A stretch of 21,217 bases of DNA from an uncultured Oscillospiraceae bacterium (GCA_905193585.1 CAJJPG010000021.1:1-21217), one strand, 5' to 3'; shown: positions 1 to 7,452, counted from the stretch's first letter. Numbers and translations are program-made. The notes: a model not told the origin generated them from the letters alone.

Positions 1-123
1 TCTTAATCCTCTTTCGTAGTTTGAGTATTGCTGCTGTTTCATTTCCGGAATTTCGGCTACATCCTTTTGTTTCAGATCTCTGTCCTCGCGCAAATCTCTG
101 AGAATTTCATTGTACTTTTTCAT
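1..123 (-). CDS. XRE-family HTH regulator, N-terminal part (cut by window start)
   Basis: The minus strand from 123 reads 41 codons without a stop and leaves the window. The translation begins MKKYNEILRDLREDRDLKQ and continues with a DVAE...Q-Q-YSNYERGLR pattern, the layout of a Cro/C1 (HTH_3) DNA-binding domain: helix 1, the L-K-Q-D-V-A turn region, then the recognition helix ending in Y-x-x-Y-E-R-G. An AAGGA site lies about 10 bases before the ATG. The gene diverges from the interrupted gene at 254; the 130 bases between them hold repeated TATACAA motifs and a dyad over its probable -10, so autoregulation is likely (inference). The partner domain, if any, lies outside the window. Confidence 0.8.
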   Translation of the reverse strand, partial: MKKYNEILRDLREDRDLKQKDVAEIPEMKQQQYSNYERGLR

Positions 124-141
124 AATTGAAAACATTCCTTT

Positions 142-225
142 TTGTATAGTTATATAATTATACTATACAATCAAACGTTTGTGTCGACTTTACAAACGAA
201 CGTATTTATAATTATGCTTATACAA
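142..225. promoter_or_regulatory. Divergent promoter/operator region of the XRE regulator
   Basis: Inverted repeat TTGTATAGT (142-150) / ACTATACAA (162-170) flanks and covers a minus-strand TATAAT (162 to 157), with TCGACA (187 to 182) as a possible -35 at a long 19-base spacing. A 10-bp palindrome CAAACGTTTG lies at 172-181. TATACAA-like half sites recur at 164-170, 189-195 (TTTACAA) and 219-225. For the plus-strand gene a plausible promoter is TTTACA (189-194), 18 bases, TATGCT (213-218). Dyads over both promoters suit repression by the neighbouring XRE protein. Repeats and hexamers are seen; the regulator assignment is inferred from position. Confidence 0.5.
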
Positions 226-253
226 ACAAAAGTATGTAAGCGAGGTAGTAAAA

Positions 254-643
254 ATGGAATTTTCAAATATGCCGGAAAGATGCTAGCTATCTAAAATAGC
301 CGATTATCTTTTAACAGGCGATGTTATTTGCGATGAAGAAAACCATACAGATTATGAAACCGAAATAAGAAATATAGAGGCTGAAACCGAAAAATTACTT
401 GAAAAGTATTTTCCGGATACAGAGGAGCAAGAGGAAATTTATAATGAAATATCCCGCCGTGAAATGCTTGTGAAAAATATTTATTTTCAGTTCGGGCTTA
501 TTGCGGGGCTGAATATTTCAGGGCAAATTGAGGGCAGAGCCGCAGAATTGGGGCGGCAGCCGCGATTGCATTACTTCTCCGTTCCCGGGAAGAAAAGCGC
601 CACCGTGCCGGGGCCTACGTGCGAACCGGTTACAGGCTCATAG
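254..643 (+). pseudogene. Small accessory protein gene broken by an amber stop at codon 11 (possibly DUF6809-like)
   Basis: From the ATG at 254 (GAGG about 10 bases upstream) the frame reads MEFSNMPERC, then TAG at 284-286, then 118 more open codons to a TAG at 641. The part after the stop is acidic and helical (LSKIADYLLTGD...EEIYNEISRREMLVKNIYFQFGLIAGL), like small Firmicutes proteins ending in an F-x-x-G-x-x-x-G helix such as DUF6809; this match is from memory and tentative. No ATG, GTG or TTG follows the stop until Met at about codon 72, so the N-terminal half is not made unless the stop is suppressed. The last roughly 30 codons are simply antisense to degV, so the original C-terminus was probably lost by rearrangement near 540-570. 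Loss of function is the simplest reading; a sequencing error at 284-286 is possible. Confidence 0.6.
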
Positions 644-1431
644 CAAGCGTTAAGTACCTTGCCCTTAAAGCCTTGCTTTTTAAGCAGGGCAACAAGCGCT
701 TCCGCGTCCTCGGGCGCGTCGGCATGGGCAATGCCTATATCCGCCTTTTTATCGACGGCAAGCGCGCCGTATTTTTCGGCAAGCGTAATAAGCGCCGCTT
801 TTTTGCCGCGTGCCTTTCCGCAGGATATAATATGCCCCGTTTCATCGCCCTTTAAAATCGGCTTTATGTTGAGCAGCGTGCCTATTGTTGCGGCAGTGCC
901 GCTTATTCTGCCGCCTTTTTTAAGGTATTTTAAATCATCAACCGTAAAATACTGGCACATGGTGTTGCGTTCACTTAAAATGCAGGCTTCAATATCCTTA
1001 AAAGAAATTCCGCTGTCACGCATTTCGGCGGCGCGTATAACAAGCAGCCCCTCGCCGAGTGAGGCGGCGTAGGTATCTATTGTGGCTATTAAGCGCTCGG
1101 GAAATTCCTCGCGCAATTCTTCGGCAACCATTGCGGCGCTGTGGGCAGTTCCGCTTATCCCGCCCGACATACCTATATATAATACGTCATCCCCGTTTTC
1201 AAGACTTTTTCTGAAACCGGAATTTATAATATCGGGGTTTATCATTGAGGTTTTAATTTCGGCGCCCTCTCGCATTGCGTCATAAAATTTTTTACCGCCC
1301 GTTTCCCATTCGTCGGCATACGGCAGCTCTTTACCGTTCACGGTATAAGAAAAGGGCAAAAGTGAAATATTATATTTGCGTATAAGCGAAATCGGCAGGT
1401 TTGCCGATGTATCTGTAAAAATCGTAATCAT
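571..1431 (-). CDS. DegV family fatty-acid-binding protein
   Basis: 286 aa, the usual DegV length (about 280-290). The N-terminus MITIFTDTSANLP is the family signature (TD-S-xx-LP), followed by T-S-M at 61-63 and G-x-S-G-G-I-S-G-T at 87-95, which in known structures contact the fatty-acid carboxylate. DegV/FakB proteins bind long-chain fatty acids; FakB delivers them to the kinase FakA for acyl-phosphate formation and membrane lipid synthesis. No fakA-like gene is present, so FakB activity is plausible but not shown. The start is fixed by AAAGGAG (1446 to 1440) 8 bases upstream and a TTGAAA/TATAAT promoter. The 3' end overlaps the antisense tail of the broken gene at 254-643 by 73 bases. No convincing terminator was seen after it. 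Confidence 0.93.
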   Translation of the reverse strand: MITIFTDTSANLPISLIRKYNISLLPFSYTVNGKELPYADEWETGGKKFYDAMREGAEIKTSMINPDIINSGFRKSLENGDDVLYIGMSGGISGTAHSAAMVAEELREEFPERLIATIDTYAASLGEGLLVIRAAEMRDSGISFKDIEACILSERNTMCQYFTVDDLKYLKKGGRISGTAATIGTLLNIKPILKGDETGHIISCGKARGKKAALITLAEKYGALAVDKKADIGIAHADAPEDAEALVALLKKQGFKGKVLNACYEPVTGSHVGPGTVALFFPGTEK

Positions 1432-1466
1432 AGCAGAGTCTCCTTTACGTTGCGTTATCTGTATTT

Positions 1467-1496
1467 ATTATAACGCTTTCGGCGGTATTTTTTCAA
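1467..1496 (-). promoter_or_regulatory. degV promoter
   Basis: On the minus strand, TTGAAA (1496 to 1491), an 18-base spacer and a perfect TATAAT (1472 to 1467) lie about 35 bases before the degV start codon. Spacing and hexamers fit a housekeeping sigma-A promoter. Confidence 0.7.
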
Positions 1497-1618
1497 GCTA
1501 TATGCGAATTTATTTACTCTATTGCAAAAAATACATTTGTAGAGCTGCCGAAAATTACTCTACCGACAGTAGAAATCCGCTTATTTCCGCCCTTTTCACA
1601 TTATATTTAAAAAAGCGC

Positions 1619-1647
1619 TTGACTTTATCGCTTTAAAGCGATATAAT
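1619..1647 (+). promoter_or_regulatory. Promoter of the TrpX-like ABC operon with palindromic operator in the spacer
   Basis: TTGACT (1619-1624), 17 bases, TATAAT (1642-1647): a near-consensus sigma-A promoter. An 18-bp perfect palindrome, TATCGCTTTAAAGCGATA (1626-1643), fills the spacer and touches the -10. A repressor bound there would exclude RNA polymerase. The predicted start near 1654 gives a leader of only about 18 bases that begins at the ribosome binding site (AAAGGAG, 1655-1661), so there is no room for a riboswitch or T-box; control should be by a protein repressor that I cannot name. Confidence 0.8.
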
Positions 1648-1671
1648 ATCATTCAAAGGAGATAGATTGAT

Positions 1672-2649
1672 ATGAAAATCAAAAAAATATTATCTGCGGC
1701 AACAGCACTTACACTCGCTGCCGCCCTCTGCGTTTCGTTCGCGGGCTGCGGAGAAAAAAAGGAAAAGGATAAATATACGGTAGGCATTTGCCAGTTGGCG
1801 CAGCATGAAGCGCTTGACGCTGCGACCAAAGGTTTTAAAGACGCTCTTACCGAAAAATTGGGCGATAAGGTTGAATTTAAGGAGCAGAACGCCGCCGGCG
1901 AATCGGCCACCTGCACCACAATAGTAAACCAGTTTGTATCAAGCAAGGTTGACCTTATATTTGCAAACGCCACCGGCGCCTTGCAGGCTGCTGTTTCGGG
2001 AACAGAGAGTATTCCGATAGTAGGCACCTCAATAACCGATTACGCAACCGCGCTTGAAATTGATTTAAAGGATTGGACTGGCAAGACAGGCATTAACGCA
2101 ACCGGCACATCCGATTTGGCGCCGCTTGACAAGCAGGCGGAAATGTTCAAGGAACTGCTGCCGAACGCTAAAAAGGTGGGCATACTTTATTGCTCGGGTG
2201 AAGCAAACTCAAAATATCAGGCAACCGAAATTACTAAATATCTTAAAAAGCTCGGCATCGAAACCAAGGAATACACCAGCGCCGATTCAAACGATATAGC
2301 TCAGGTTGTAACCACCGCCTGCGCCGAGGTTGATGCGCTTTATGTTCCTACCGATAACACAATGGCTTCAAACGTGCAGATAATAAACAACATTGCAGAG
2401 CCTAAAAAAATTCCGATCATAGCGGGTGAAAAGGGCATTTGCAACGGCTGCGGCATTGCAACCCTTTCAATCGACTACTACAGCATAGGCAAAAAAGCGG
2501 GCGAAATGGCATACGATATACTTGTAAACGGGAAAAAACCCGCCGATATGGATATCGCTTTTGATTCCAGTCCGGTTAAGGAGTATATTAAGGAGCGCTG
2601 CGATAAGCTCGGCATAACCGTTCCGAGCGATTACACGGCAATTCAGTAA
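1672..2649 (+). CDS. ABC transporter substrate-binding lipoprotein, TrpX-like (PF04392 class)
   Basis: 325 aa. The N-terminus is a lipoprotein signal: basic MKIKK, a hydrophobic stretch, and the lipobox F-A-G-C with Cys26 as the lipidated residue. The mature part has the two-lobe type I periplasmic-binding fold pattern of ABC_sub_bind/COG2984 proteins: YTVGICQLAQHEALD at the start of lobe 1, DLIFANATGALQAA, IPIVGTSITD, KKVGILYCSGEANS opening lobe 2, and ALYVPTDNTMASN. Family members include the tryptophan-binding TrpX of streptococci, but many have unknown ligands, so the substrate cannot be read from sequence. It is the first gene of a three-gene importer; a strong hairpin follows it, probably favouring its expression over the permease and ATPase. 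Confidence is high for class, low for ligand. Confidence 0.92.
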   Translation: MKIKKILSAATALTLAAALCVSFAGCGEKKEKDKYTVGICQLAQHEALDAATKGFKDALTEKLGDKVEFKEQNAAGESATCTTIVNQFVSSKVDLIFANATGALQAAVSGTESIPIVGTSITDYATALEIDLKDWTGKTGINATGTSDLAPLDKQAEMFKELLPNAKKVGILYCSGEANSKYQATEITKYLKKLGIETKEYTSADSNDIAQVVTTACAEVDALYVPTDNTMASNVQIINNIAEPKKIPIIAGEKGICNGCGIATLSIDYYSIGKKAGEMAYDILVNGKKPADMDIAFDSSPVKEYIKERCDKLGITVPSDYTAIQ

Positions 2650-2668
2650 ATAAAAAAATTAAGCTATG

Positions 2669-2695
2669 GCGATAGGGCGTATTATACCCTATCGC
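2669..2695 (+). terminator. Intercistronic hairpin after the lipoprotein gene
   Basis: A perfect 9-bp stem, GCGATAGGG (2669-2677) with CCCTATCGC (2687-2695), closes a 9-base loop. It lies 19 bases after the lipoprotein stop and 29 before the permease. The following TTATT is a poor U-tract, so partial termination or 3'-end protection of the upstream message is more likely than full termination. Confidence 0.65.
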
Positions 2696-2723
2696 TTATT
2701 GCGGTTTTGAAAGGAATTTAAAA

Positions 2724-3641
2724 ATGCTATCATTTCTCAGTTCTTTGCCGGGCGCGGTGGCGCAGGGCGCAATATGGGGTATTATGGCGGTAGGCGTGTT
2801 TATCACCTATAAAATACTTGACCTTGCCGACCTTACGGTAGACGGCTCGTTCGGCACGGGCGGCGCGGTGCTGGTTGTATGTACCGCGGGCGGAATGAAC
2901 ATATATCTTGCCATGCTTTTATCATTGCTTGCAGGCTGCGCGGCTGGCTTTGTAACGGGCGTTCTGCACACAAAGTTCGGCATACCCGCAATTCTTGCCG
3001 GAATACTCACGCAGATAGCCCTTTATTCGGTAAACCTGCGCATTATGAGCGGCAAGGCAAATCAGCCGCTTTCGGCTATGAAATACAGAAAAATACTTTT
3101 GGTGTCGCTCAGGAACATAAATAAATCGCTTATAGTCTGCGGTATATTCGTGGTTGTAATAATCGCGCTGCTTTATTGGTTCTTCGGCACAGAACTGGGC
3201 CATTCGCTGAGAGCCACGGGCTGCAATCAGGCAATGGCGCGGGCTAACGGAATAAACACCGCCACAAACAAGATAATAGGCTTTGTTGTATCAAACGGTC
3301 TTGTGGCGCTCTCGGGCGGGCTGCTTGCACAGTACCAGGGCTTTGCCGACGTTAATATGGGGCGCGGCGCCATAGTAATAGGTCTTGCCGCTATAATAAT
3401 AGGCGACGTGGTATTCGGCAAAATATTCAAAAACTTTGCCCTTAAACTTTTGGGCGCGGTTTTGGGCGGCGTAATTTACTATATAGTTATTTCCTTTGTT
3501 TTGTGGCTCGGTCTTCCCGCAAACGACCTTAAAATGCTTACGGCGGCGGTTGTGGCGCTCTTCCTCGGGGTACCCTATTGGAAAGGCAAAATTGCCGAAA
3601 AACGCGTGAAACCCGCAGTGGAGGTAAAAGCCGATGCTTGA
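2724..3641 (+). CDS. ABC transporter permease of the TrpX-like importer (COG4120 type)
   Basis: 305 aa, mostly hydrophobic, with repeated membrane segments (for example around 13-30, 48-66, 90-108, 135-155, 190-210, 225-270). The motif T-Y-K-I-L-D-L-A-D-L-T-V-D-G-S near residue 30, followed by a G-rich stretch, is characteristic of the COG4120 permeases that pair with TrpX-type lipoproteins. A charged loop, LGHSLRATGCNQAMARANGIN, at about 160-180 is where the coupling helix contacts the ATPase in related importers. AAAGGA precedes the ATG. The gene overlaps the ATPase by 8 bases, indicating translational coupling. Acts in the cytoplasmic membrane; a single permease gene implies a homodimeric channel. 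Confidence 0.92.
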   Translation: MLSFLSSLPGAVAQGAIWGIMAVGVFITYKILDLADLTVDGSFGTGGAVLVVCTAGGMNIYLAMLLSLLAGCAAGFVTGVLHTKFGIPAILAGILTQIALYSVNLRIMSGKANQPLSAMKYRKILLVSLRNINKSLIVCGIFVVVIIALLYWFFGTELGHSLRATGCNQAMARANGINTATNKIIGFVVSNGLVALSGGLLAQYQGFADVNMGRGAIVIGLAAIIIGDVVFGKIFKNFALKLLGAVLGGVIYYIVISFVLWLGLPANDLKMLTAAVVALFLGVPYWKGKIAEKRVKPAVEVKADA

Positions 3642-4428
3642 AATTAAAAATGTTTATAAAACCTTTAACCCCGGCACAATAAACGAGAAAAAGGCGCTTA
3701 ACGGGCTTAATTTAACCCTTAACGACGGTGATTTTGTTACCGTAATAGGCGGAAACGGCGCGGGAAAATCCACCATGCTTAATATGATAGCGGGCGTGTA
3801 CCCGGTGGACAGCGGCGCTATAATAATTGACGGCACCGACGTTACAAAGCTGCCCGAGCACAAGCGCGCAAAATATCTGGGCAGAGTTTTTCAGGACCCT
3901 ATGATGGGCACTGCGGCTGATATGTGGATAGAGGAAAATATGGCGCTTGCCGCCCGCAGGGGTCAAAGGCGCGGGCTTAAATGGGCGATAAACAGGCACG
4001 AGCGCGAGCAGTTCAAAAAAATGCTTTCCGAGCTTGATTTAGGGCTTGAAAACCGTCTCTCGGCAAAGGTGGGGCTGCTCTCGGGCGGTCAGCGCCAGGC
4101 ACTTACGCTTTTAATGGCGGTAATGAAAAAGCCCAAGCTTTTACTGCTTGACGAGCACACCGCGGCGCTCGACCCGAAAACCGCCGCAAAGGTGCTGGAG
4201 CTTTCTGATAAGTTTATAGCCGAAGAGGGGCTTACCGCCATGATGGTAACCCACAATATGCGCGATGCAATAGCCCACGGCAACCGCCTTATTATGATGA
4301 ACAACGGAAAAATAATACTCGACGTTTCGGGCGAAGAAAAGAAAAAACTCACGGTTGAATACCTGCTTGAGGCTTTCAGCAAATTGAGCGGCGAGGAATT
4401 TGCGAACGACAGAGCGCTGCTTAACTGA
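3634..4428 (+). CDS. ABC transporter ATP-binding protein of the TrpX-like importer (COG1101 type)
   Basis: 264 aa, a single complete nucleotide-binding domain. Visible motifs: Walker A GGNGAGKST (39-47), Q-loop VFQDP (Gln87), signature LSGGQRQA (149-156), Walker B LLLLDE (169-174), D-loop A-L-D (178-180) and H-loop VTHN (His207). The H in LDEHTAALD instead of the commoner P is typical of this subgroup as I recall it. The start codon lies inside the end of the permease gene (8-base overlap). It should power import of the ligand of the lipoprotein at 1672. It ends the operon; no clear terminator follows, and a new promoter starts 18 bases downstream. Confidence 0.94.
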   Translation: MLEIKNVYKTFNPGTINEKKALNGLNLTLNDGDFVTVIGGNGAGKSTMLNMIAGVYPVDSGAIIIDGTDVTKLPEHKRAKYLGRVFQDPMMGTAADMWIEENMALAARRGQRRGLKWAINRHEREQFKKMLSELDLGLENRLSAKVGLLSGGQRQALTLLMAVMKKPKLLLLDEHTAALDPKTAAKVLELSDKFIAEEGLTAMMVTHNMRDAIAHGNRLIMMNNGKIILDVSGEEKKKLTVEYLLEAFSKLSGEEFANDRALLN

Positions 4429-4445
4429 TTTTTGCATTTTGGCAC

Positions 4446-4473
4446 TTGAAAACTTTTTTAAATATGGTAAAAT
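4446..4473 (+). promoter_or_regulatory. Promoter of the pduL-hemW operon
   Basis: TTGAAA (4446-4451), 16 bases, TAAAAT (4468-4473), with an extended TGG just before the -10. It lies 31 bases before the pduL ATG and after the end of the ABC operon. Confidence 0.6.
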
Positions 4474-4504
4474 TAAATTAGATTAAAAAAAGGAGTTCTT
4501 ATAA

Positions 4505-5077
4505 ATGGCAAAAGAAGTTTTGGTTGAAATATCCGCGCGCCACGTTCATGTAACAGACGAGGCACTTGAAATACTTTTCGGCAAGGGTCACAAGCTCACC
4601 CCGAAAAAGGATCTTTCGCAGCCGGGTCAGTTTGCGTGCGAGGAAAAGGTTACCGTAGTAGGTCCGAAATCGCAGCTTAAAGCGTCGATATTAGGTCCTA
4701 CCCGCCCCGAAACACAGGTTGAGCTGTCTCTTACAGACGCACGCTCCATAGGCGTTACCGCGCCCATAAGAGAATCGGGCGATATTAAGGGCTCGGGCGT
4801 ATGTAAGCTGGTAGGCCCCGCAGGTGAAATTGAGCTGACCGAGGGCGTTATTGCCGCAAAGCGCCATATACATATGACCCCCGAGGACGCCGAGAAATAC
4901 GGCATTAAGGACAAGCAGATTGTAAGCGTTAAAATCCCGACCGAGGGCCGCGCGCTTGTTTTCGGTGATGTTGTGGCACGCGTCAGCCCCAAATATAAGC
5001 TTGCCATGCACATAGATACCGACGAAGCAAACGCCGCTGCGGTTCCGGGCAGCTGCATAGGTGAAATTCTTGACTGA
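4505..5077 (+). CDS. pduL: Phosphate propanoyltransferase / phosphotransacetylase, PduL type
   Basis: 190 aa. Catalyses reversible transfer of an acyl group between CoA and phosphate (acetyl- or propionyl-CoA to acyl phosphate), which with an acyl kinase yields ATP. PduL signatures are clear: ISARHVH (His13, His15), L-S-Q-P-G-Q-F (38-43), ILGPTRPETQVE, APIRESGD (Arg89), AAKRHIHM (His121, His123) and His169 near the C-terminus; in solved PduL these histidines bind two metal ions and the arginine sits in the active site. The protein starts directly at the catalytic domain without the N-terminal peptide that targets PduL to microcompartments, and no shell genes are nearby, so a soluble Pta role in acetate or propionate metabolism is more likely. 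AGGAG lies 9 bases before the ATG. Confidence 0.95.
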   Translation: MAKEVLVEISARHVHVTDEALEILFGKGHKLTPKKDLSQPGQFACEEKVTVVGPKSQLKASILGPTRPETQVELSLTDARSIGVTAPIRESGDIKGSGVCKLVGPAGEIELTEGVIAAKRHIHMTPEDAEKYGIKDKQIVSVKIPTEGRALVFGDVVARVSPKYKLAMHIDTDEANAAAVPGSCIGEILD

Positions 5078-6182
5078 TAACCCCGTAGGGCTTTACATCC
5101 ACATACCCTTTTGCGCGAAAAAATGCGCGTATTGCGATTTTTACTCCGCCTGCGTTACAAACGAGCTTACGGAGGAATATGTAAAAGGGCTTTGTGAATC
5201 CTTTAAAAATTGGGGCGGTAAACTCTGCCGCCCTGTTGATACTGTCTACTTCGGCGGAGGAACGCCGTCGCTTTTGGGGAACAGAATTGTTCCCCTTTTA
5301 AGGGCGGCGCGCTCCTCTTTTTGTATTACCGATAATGCCGAGATAACCGCCGAGTTAAACCCCGCGGGCAATTCCGCCGAATTTCTTTCCGCCTGCAAAA
5401 CGGCTGGGGTGAACAGGCTGTCTATCGGCGCGCAAAGCGGGAGTGACGAAGAGCTTTTGCTGCTCGGGCGAACGCACACCGTAAAGGATACCGCCGAAAC
5501 GGTTAAAGCGGCGCGGGATATGGGCTTTAAAAATATTTCGCTCGATTTAATGTGCGGTCTCCCCTGCTCAAATAAAGAAAGCCTTAAAAAAAGCCTTGAT
5601 TTTACCGTGGGGCTTGAGCCTGAGCATATATCCGTATATATACTGAAAATAGAGGAAAACACCCTGTTTTATAAAAACAAAGCTACGCTGGCGCTGCCCG
5701 ATGACGACGAAACGGCGGAGCAATATATGTATATATGCGAATACCTTGAAAATAAAGGATATTTGCATTATGAAATATCAAATTTCTGCCGCCCGGGGTA
5801 TGAAAGCCGCCATAACCTTAAATACTGGAACTGCGACGAATATTTAGGCATAGGCGCGGCGGCGCACTCGTTTATTGACGGGAAACGATTTTTCTACCCC
5901 CGCAGCATTAAAGCCTTTTTAAGCGGAGAGCCGCCCCTGCCCGACGGCGACGGCGGAGACGCAGCCGAATACATTATGCTCCGCTTGCGATTGTCGCGCG
6001 GAGTAGATTTTGCCGAATACCGCAGGCGGTTCGGGTCTGCCCTGCCTGACAGCTTTATAAAAGCGGCGGAACGCCTGAAGAGCATAGGGCTTGTAAAAAT
6101 AACCGAAGACGCGGTTGCGATAACCGACAGGGGCATGCCGGTTTCCAACAGCATAATAACCGAATTATTGGAGAACATATAA
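5061..6182 (+). CDS. hemW: Radical SAM heme chaperone HemW (coproporphyrinogen III oxidase-like)
   Basis: 373 aa from the GTG at 5061; a TTG at 5070 is an alternative start and neither has a strong ribosome binding site. The radical SAM cluster motif is F-C-A-K-K-C-A-Y-C-D-F (Cys18, Cys22, Cys25), preceded by GLYIHIP. Then come YFGGGTPSLL (SAM-binding GGGTP), the LSIGAQS stretch, and a C-terminal HemN_C-like part. CDFYS after the cluster and the shorter length favour HemW, a heme-binding chaperone, over true HemN oxidase; many genomes annotate it as oxygen-independent coproporphyrinogen oxidase. The reading frame overlaps pduL by 17 bases and abuts the phosphatase gene through TAATG, so all are probably cotranscribed. 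Confidence 0.9.
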   Translation: MKFLTDNPVGLYIHIPFCAKKCAYCDFYSACVTNELTEEYVKGLCESFKNWGGKLCRPVDTVYFGGGTPSLLGNRIVPLLRAARSSFCITDNAEITAELNPAGNSAEFLSACKTAGVNRLSIGAQSGSDEELLLLGRTHTVKDTAETVKAARDMGFKNISLDLMCGLPCSNKESLKKSLDFTVGLEPEHISVYILKIEENTLFYKNKATLALPDDDETAEQYMYICEYLENKGYLHYEISNFCRPGYESRHNLKYWNCDEYLGIGAAAHSFIDGKRFFYPRSIKAFLSGEPPLPDGDGGDAAEYIMLRLRLSRGVDFAEYRRRFGSALPDSFIKAAERLKSIGLVKITEDAVAITDRGMPVSNSIITELLENI

Positions 6183-6787
6183 TGAGAACGCTTAAAATTC
6201 ATCTTATACGCCATGGAGCTACCGACGCGAATTATGACGGACGGTACATAGGCTGCAAAACCGATTTACCGCTCGCCCCCGAGGGGCTGAACGAGCTGCG
6301 CATGTTAAAGGACGATATTGATTACCCCGAAATTGAAAGGCTCTATTCAAGCCCCATGCTGCGCTGCCGCCAGACAGGAGCCGTGCTTTACCCAGATTTT
6401 GAGCCCGTAACGGTTGAGGAATTAAAGGAATACGATTTCGGTTCGTTTGAGAATAAAACCGCCGCCGAGCTTGAAAGCAACCCGAATTTTATACCGTGGA
6501 CATCCGGCAGGCTGTCCGCTCCGCCCGGAGGTGAGGATAATTCCGGGTTTATAAAGCGCATTTGCGTAGGCTTTAATAAGATCGTGCTTGATATGATTGA
6601 AAGCGGGCTTACCGAAAGCGCCGTTATAATGCACGGCGGCGCTATTATGATGCTGCTCGGCGTATCTGCCGTACCTAGAAGTAAGCCCGTTGAATGGACG
6701 GCGGATAACGGCAGGGGCTATTCAGTAAGAGTTACCCCCTCGCTTTACCACAAAAGCGGCGTTATAGAGGTTTACGGTATTGTATGA
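6182..6787 (+). CDS. Histidine phosphatase family protein (phosphoglycerate mutase-like)
   Basis: 201 aa. The phosphate-accepting motif L-I-R-H-G (8-12, His11) is followed by AT-D-AN, YIG-KTDLPL-PEG, YSSPMLRCRQT and a late MHGGAIMMLL supplying the second histidine. This order matches CobC/GpmB-type phosphatases of about 200 aa. Family members dephosphorylate alpha-ribazole phosphate, sugar phosphates or other small substrates; no cobalamin genes are near, so the substrate is open. GGAG lies about 8 bases before the ATG, which overlaps the hemW stop by one base. Its last 8 bases overlap the start of the Crp/Fnr gene. Confidence 0.88.
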   Translation: MRTLKIHLIRHGATDANYDGRYIGCKTDLPLAPEGLNELRMLKDDIDYPEIERLYSSPMLRCRQTGAVLYPDFEPVTVEELKEYDFGSFENKTAAELESNPNFIPWTSGRLSAPPGGEDNSGFIKRICVGFNKIVLDMIESGLTESAVIMHGGAIMMLLGVSAVPRSKPVEWTADNGRGYSVRVTPSLYHKSGVIEVYGIV

Positions 6788-7448
6788 TTTATTAAATAAA
6801 ATCCCGCTTTTCCGCGGGCTTACCGAGAATGAAATACGGGAGCTTTTAAGCCCGCAAAACACCCGAAAACGCATATTTGAAAAGGGCGAGACCGTGCTTT
6901 ACGAGGGCGAGCCTGTAAGGGAAACAGGTATTGTGCTTTCGGGAAAGGTGATAATAGAGCTTAGCGACGCATGGGGCAATAACAGCGTAATTTCAGGCGT
7001 GGAAAAGGGCGGCGCATTTGCCGAGGCATATGCCTGCGTTCCCGGCTCTTTAATGCTGCAGCACGTCACCGCATATGAAAAAAGCGAAATTCTTTTTATT
7101 GACATCCGGGCGCTGCTTGAAACTGACGGCGTGAAAAATAAAGCGCAGCTGAAACTTTTGAAAAATCTGCTTACAGTCTGCGCCTCTAAAAATTTAAAGC
7201 TCTCCTCGCGTATGCTTAACATCACGCCGAAAACCATACGCGCGCGGCTTATGTCCTACTTTTCGGAGTGCGTTAAAACTTCGGGTTCTTATAAATTTGA
7301 AATTCCTTACGACCGCCGTCAGCTTGCCGATTATCTCGGGGTAGACCGCAGCGCGCTGAGCGCCGAGCTTTCCAAAATGCGAAAGGATGGGCTTATAGAA
7401 TATAATAAAAACCGTTTTAAAATATTGGTAAACCCCTCGGAGCTTTAA
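6780..7448 (+). CDS. Crp/Fnr family transcriptional regulator
   Basis: 222 aa starting at TTG (6780), chosen because AGAGG (6766-6770) lies 9 bases upstream and LLNKIPLFRGLTENEI, the usual opening of this family, begins at once. Residues about 5-120 form the cyclic-nucleotide-binding-like beta roll (FEKGETVLYEGEPV, IVLSGKVIIE), and about 145-215 the HTH_Crp domain (RQLADYLGVDRSALSAELSKMRKDGLIEY). The cysteines are not arranged like the Fe-S ligands of classical Fnr, so the effector is unknown. Clostridial relatives often respond to oxygen, NO or redox stress. It is the last gene of the pduL-hemW unit. A Crp-like palindrome lies just downstream at 7453-7468. Confidence 0.9.
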   Translation: MYDLLNKIPLFRGLTENEIRELLSPQNTRKRIFEKGETVLYEGEPVRETGIVLSGKVIIELSDAWGNNSVISGVEKGGAFAEAYACVPGSLMLQHVTAYEKSEILFIDIRALLETDGVKNKAQLKLLKNLLTVCASKNLKLSSRMLNITPKTIRARLMSYFSECVKTSGSYKFEIPYDRRQLADYLGVDRSALSAELSKMRKDGLIEYNKNRFKILVNPSEL

Positions 7449-7452
7449 GATT

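Noticed and set aside
172..181. LexA/SOS box
   Set aside because: CAAACGTTTG lacks the four-base gap of the Firmicutes CGAAC-N4-GTTCG site.
659..1072. Long plus-strand open frame across degV
   Set aside because: It is antisense to a clear DegV protein, has biased low-complexity composition and no ribosome binding site.
1648..1671. T-box or tryptophan leader before the TrpX-like gene
   Set aside because: The predicted leader is about 18 bases, far too short.
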